A stretch of 7,421 bases of DNA, from assembly GCA_023411775.1 (NCBI GenBank), contig JAEYOL010000289.1:1-7421 (forward strand). The letters are read 5' to 3'. The notes below the pieces were generated by a model that was not told the origin of the DNA, made no database searches, and worked only from the letters and a program-made list of their open reading frames with translations. The position numbers were made by a program, and so were the translations under genes. This document shows, piece by piece, positions 5,403 to 7,421 of the stretch. Source of the DNA: Bacteroidota bacterium. GTDB lineage: Bacteria; Bacteroidota; Bacteroidia; Chitinophagales; Chitinophagaceae. Position 1 is the stretch's first letter; each line of letters starts with the position of its first letter.

Positions 5403-5828
5403 ATGGAAACGCAGCATTCATCAACGATCCCGGACCCGGGGCCATTCTATCATGGTACAAAGGCAGATTTGAAACCTGGTGACCTGTTGACGTCGGGGTA
5501 TCTTTCAAATTATTATGTGGGAGTAAACATGAATCATATTTATTTTAGTGCCGCCTTAAGCAGTGCGGCGCTTGCTGCCGAATTGGCTAAAGGTGATGCT
5601 GCCCCCAGGGTGTATATCGTGGAGCCGACGGGAAGTTTTGAAAACGATCCCAATCTGACAGATAAAAAATTTCCGGGCAACCCGACCCGCTCGTATCGCA
5701 GCCAGGCACCGTTGAAAATTTTAGGTGAGGTAACAGACTGGGTACGACTAAAGCCGGAAGAGTTGCAAAAATGGCGGGAAGACCTGGCCAGACTGATGAA
5801 CGGTCCCAAGGCCAAAATCATCAACTGA
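5403..5828 (+). CDS. arr: rifamycin (rifampin) ADP-ribosyltransferase Arr
   Basis: This 141-residue protein matches the Arr family in length and motifs. These are GPFYHGTKADLKPGDLL (13-29), NHIYFSAALSSAALAAELA (44-62), the hallmark RVYIVEPTGSFENDPNLT (69-86), and KKFPGNPTRSYRSQAPLKILG (88-108). Arr enzymes use NAD+ to ADP-ribosylate the 23-hydroxyl of the rifamycin ansa chain, which abolishes binding to RNA polymerase. Residues equivalent to those shown to matter in mycobacterial Arr (His19, Tyr49, Asp84) are present as His17, Tyr47 and Asp82. The N-terminus is two residues shorter. The enzyme is cytoplasmic and needs no partner. It lies 7 bp after a MarR gene, an arrangement suggesting inducible expression. 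No integron attC, transposase or other mobile element is visible near it, so it looks like a chromosomal environmental arr rather than a cassette. An intact active site is inferred from motifs only. Confidence 0.95.
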   Translation: METQHSSTIPDPGPFYHGTKADLKPGDLLTSGYLSNYYVGVNMNHIYFSAALSSAALAAELAKGDAAPRVYIVEPTGSFENDPNLTDKKFPGNPTRSYRSQAPLKILGEVTDWVRLKPEELQKWREDLARLMNGPKAKIIN

Positions 5829-5878
5829 GCACGGTTTACAACCTGGCCAGCCTGAGCTTAAAACTAAAATTCAGCTAT

Positions 5879-6595
5879 ATGAGACTAGTTGTATTATTTA
5901 TCGCAGCAGCATTTCTATTAACCGCCTGCCATACCACGAGTGGCTTAAATAGTACCTCAACCGGAGGCTATGGAACAAACGATACGCTCATTACGCACTC
6001 GTTGTTTAATGACCGGGCATCCACTATTTCAGAGGAAAACATTCAAAAAATTCTTGACGGCCGTTACGAACTTCCACAGCAGTTGAGGGTTGCGATCGTA
6101 AGACTCGACCCTTCACCACAAGCAAAGCGCTATCAATGGAACTATTGGAACGACGAACAATTTCTAAAAACACAGCAGGCTTACCTGGACCTGTTCACTG
6201 AAAAGTTTAAAAATTCGGCAAAGGTAATACAGGTTTCTTCCATTCCTGAACTCATGATCTCAAAGACGCCGAGCTTTACCAATATCAGGGAAGCAGCGGT
6301 CAGGATGCAGGCAGACATAGTAGTGGTCTATTCCATCAACAGCGATATTTATTCTAAATACAAACTGTTCTCGAAGTCAGACATCAAAGCATTTGCTACT
6401 ACACAACTCATCATCCTGGATGTGAGGACTGGACTTATCCCGTTTTCAGCCATCACCACAAGGGACTATCTTTCCCAAAAGAAAAAAGAAGAGCTGGATC
6501 ACGCTGAAGCAGCGAACCGTGTACAAAACGAAGCAGTCCTAATGACCATTGAGGAGATAGGGAACAAGATCACCAGCTTCATCGCATCCAAATAA
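5879..6595 (+). CDS. lipoprotein of unknown function (possibly CsgG/LpoB-like fold)
   Basis: This 238-residue protein has a classic lipoprotein signal: MRLVVLFIAAAFLLTAC, with lipobox LTAC and Cys17 as the lipid-attached residue. It is therefore anchored in the inner or outer membrane and faces the periplasm (or the surface). A Ser/Thr/Gly-rich linker follows (18-36). The globular part has a strand LRVAIVRLD (69-77), a helix QFLKTQQAYLDLFTEKFKNS (94-113), the strands ADIVVVYSINSD (145-156) and ATTQLIILDVRTGLIPFSAITTRDY (173-197), then a charged helix (200-236). This order of 'vaiv' strand, helix, 'aD.vv.g' strand and long hairpin resembles CsgG/LpoB/TolB-N-like periplasmic domains, but I cannot confirm it. 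The frame is open back to 5771, overlapping arr; the ATG at 5879 is chosen because it starts the signal peptide. It lies 50 bp after arr and may be read from the same transcript. Confidence 0.78.
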   Translation: MRLVVLFIAAAFLLTACHTTSGLNSTSTGGYGTNDTLITHSLFNDRASTISEENIQKILDGRYELPQQLRVAIVRLDPSPQAKRYQWNYWNDEQFLKTQQAYLDLFTEKFKNSAKVIQVSSIPELMISKTPSFTNIREAAVRMQADIVVVYSINSDIYSKYKLFSKSDIKAFATTQLIILDVRTGLIPFSAITTRDYLSQKKKEELDHAEAANRVQNEAVLMTIEEIGNKITSFIASK

Positions 6596-6641
6596 ATGGA
6601 AGCATTGTACAGTGGTCATTCGTGACTGAGCTTATTACATT

Positions 6642-6649
6642 TATATTTG
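6642..6649 (+). promoter_or_regulatory. Bacteroidetes -7 promoter element for the HipA-like gene
   Basis: TATATTTG matches TAnnTTTG exactly and ends 6 bp before the ATG at 6656. Because this element normally lies just upstream of the transcription start, the mRNA should begin at or within a few bases of the start codon. A TTCG at 6619-6622, 19 bp upstream, is a weak -33 match. Confidence 0.65.
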
Positions 6650-6655
6650 CCGTGC

Positions 6656-7421
6656 ATGAAAACCATCATTTCACAACCTCGTACGGTCAATGTCACCCGC
6701 TATGTCGTTCCATTGCGCGAAGGCGGTTCGCTGCCCGCGATAGTGGAGGCGGATGATGGTTTTCTTTATGTATTAAAATTCAGGGGCGCTGGACAGGGTA
6801 TCAAAGCCCTGATCGCCGAGCTTATCGGTGGTGAAATTGCACGGGCACTGGGATTTAAAGTACCCGAGATCGTTTTTGCCAACGTTGACGAAGCGTTCGG
6901 TCGCACAGAACCCGACGAAGAGATCCAGGACCTGCTCAAATTCAGTACGGGTTTGAACCTGGCGCTTCACTTTCTTTCGGGAGCTATTTCCTTTGATCCT
7001 ACTGTTACCCAACTCGACCCGCTGCTGGCATCGAAAGTGGTATGGCTGGATTGCCTGGTCACGAACGTAGACCGCACGGCCCGTAATACCAATATGCTTA
7101 CCTGGAACAAGGAACTTTGGCTGATCGATCATGGCGCAGCTTTGTATTTTCATCATGCCTGGGACAACTGGGAAGAACAAGCCAGCCGTCCGTTTGCACT
7201 CGTAAAAGATCATGTATTATTGCCCTGGGCCAGTGAACTGGAGAAAGCAGATGAAAGCTCACGCAAACTGCTGGATGAACAGCGGATCCGTGATATCGTT
7301 TCACTGGTGCCTCAAGAATGGCTGGAGGCGGACGCACCGAATATGCCTGCAGAGGAAAAGCGAAACGTTTATTCCCAGTTCCTGATCACCCGTCTTAACT
7401 CATCAGGTATTTTTTTAAAAG
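6656..7421 (+). CDS. HipA-like (HipA_2) kinase family protein, 3' end cut by the window
   Basis: The frame is open from the ATG at 6656 to the last base, giving 255 residues; with the usual length near 260-270 only a few are missing. The N-terminal lobe shows EADDGFLYVLKFRGAGQGIKALIAELIGGEIARALG (31-66), with an ATP-lysine candidate Lys41 in 'YVLKF'. The C-terminal lobe shows the kinase loop NVDRTARNTNML (137-148; Asp139 catalytic base, Asn144 metal ligand) and the DFG-equivalent IDHGAALYF (157-165; Asp158). This is the HipA fold, related to phosphatidylinositol 3/4-kinases, in the short form lacking the HipA N-terminal barrel. HipA of E. coli phosphorylates glutamyl-tRNA synthetase. The target of this short family is unknown. 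No HipB-type HTH gene precedes it; in many genomes such proteins are followed by a DUF3037 gene, which would lie beyond the window. It has its own promoter at 6642-6649. Confidence 0.88.
   Translation, partial: MKTIISQPRTVNVTRYVVPLREGGSLPAIVEADDGFLYVLKFRGAGQGIKALIAELIGGEIARALGFKVPEIVFANVDEAFGRTEPDEEIQDLLKFSTGLNLALHFLSGAISFDPTVTQLDPLLASKVVWLDCLVTNVDRTARNTNMLTWNKELWLIDHGAALYFHHAWDNWEEQASRPFALVKDHVLLPWASELEKADESSRKLLDEQRIRDIVSLVPQEWLEADAPNMPAEEKRNVYSQFLITRLNSSGIFLK

Noticed and set aside
6773..7213. 146-codon minus-strand frame opposite the HipA-like gene
   Set aside because: The + strand carries a recognisable kinase with all motifs across the same bases, so this frame is a shadow.
6596..7421. 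HipBA toxin-antitoxin module
   Set aside because: No HTH antitoxin gene lies upstream, and the protein is the short HipA_2 type. Toxicity is not supported by the sequence.

Overview
The window looks like accessory chromosomal DNA of a Bacteroidota bacterium, most likely from the Chitinophagaceae or a nearby soil group. The evidence is indirect. Two sites match the Bacteroidetes -7 promoter element TAnnTTTG exactly, genes lack Shine-Dalgarno sequences and instead follow A-rich leaders, GC content is intermediate, and several proteins look like families common in Chitinophaga/Niastella-type genomes. All ten genes I accept lie on the + strand. No tRNA, rRNA, CRISPR array, transposase or phage gene was seen.

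Layout. 1-909: 3' part of an exported alpha/beta-hydrolase whose start lies before the window. 910-1096: a gap holding a nested two-stem inverted repeat. 1097-1573: PhnB-like VOC-superfamily protein. 1693-2259: RibD-C/dihydrofolate-reductase-like protein, followed by a terminator hairpin. 2304-2761: an untidy 460-bp stretch with a degenerate GC-rich dispersed repeat and, on the minus strand, what looks like a gene remnant. 2762-3298: alpha-helical HEAT-like protein. 3461-4039: secreted protein of unknown function. 4222-4833: a second RibD-C/DHFR-like protein, preceded by a 22-bp-spaced direct repeat. 4943-5828: a MarR-family regulator and a rifamycin ADP-ribosyltransferase (Arr), 7 bp apart, behind a good promoter with an imperfect palindrome upstream. 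5879-6595: lipoprotein of unknown function. 6656-end: HipA-like kinase, cut by the window edge.

How the genes may work together. The clearest functional unit is marR-arr: the regulator probably controls its own operon and so rifamycin inactivation. The VOC protein and the two DHFR-like proteins belong to small-enzyme families that often occur in scattered accessory clusters in soil Bacteroidota. Their substrates cannot be read from sequence. The HipA-like kinase has its own promoter and no antitoxin gene upstream, so it is probably a solo kinase or the first gene of a HipA_2/DUF3037 pair rather than a HipBA toxin. I do not see a convincing undescribed multi-gene system. The items most worth following up are the nested inverted repeat at 1014-1062, the candidate operator of marR-arr, the near-leaderless hipA-like start and the minus-strand remnant.
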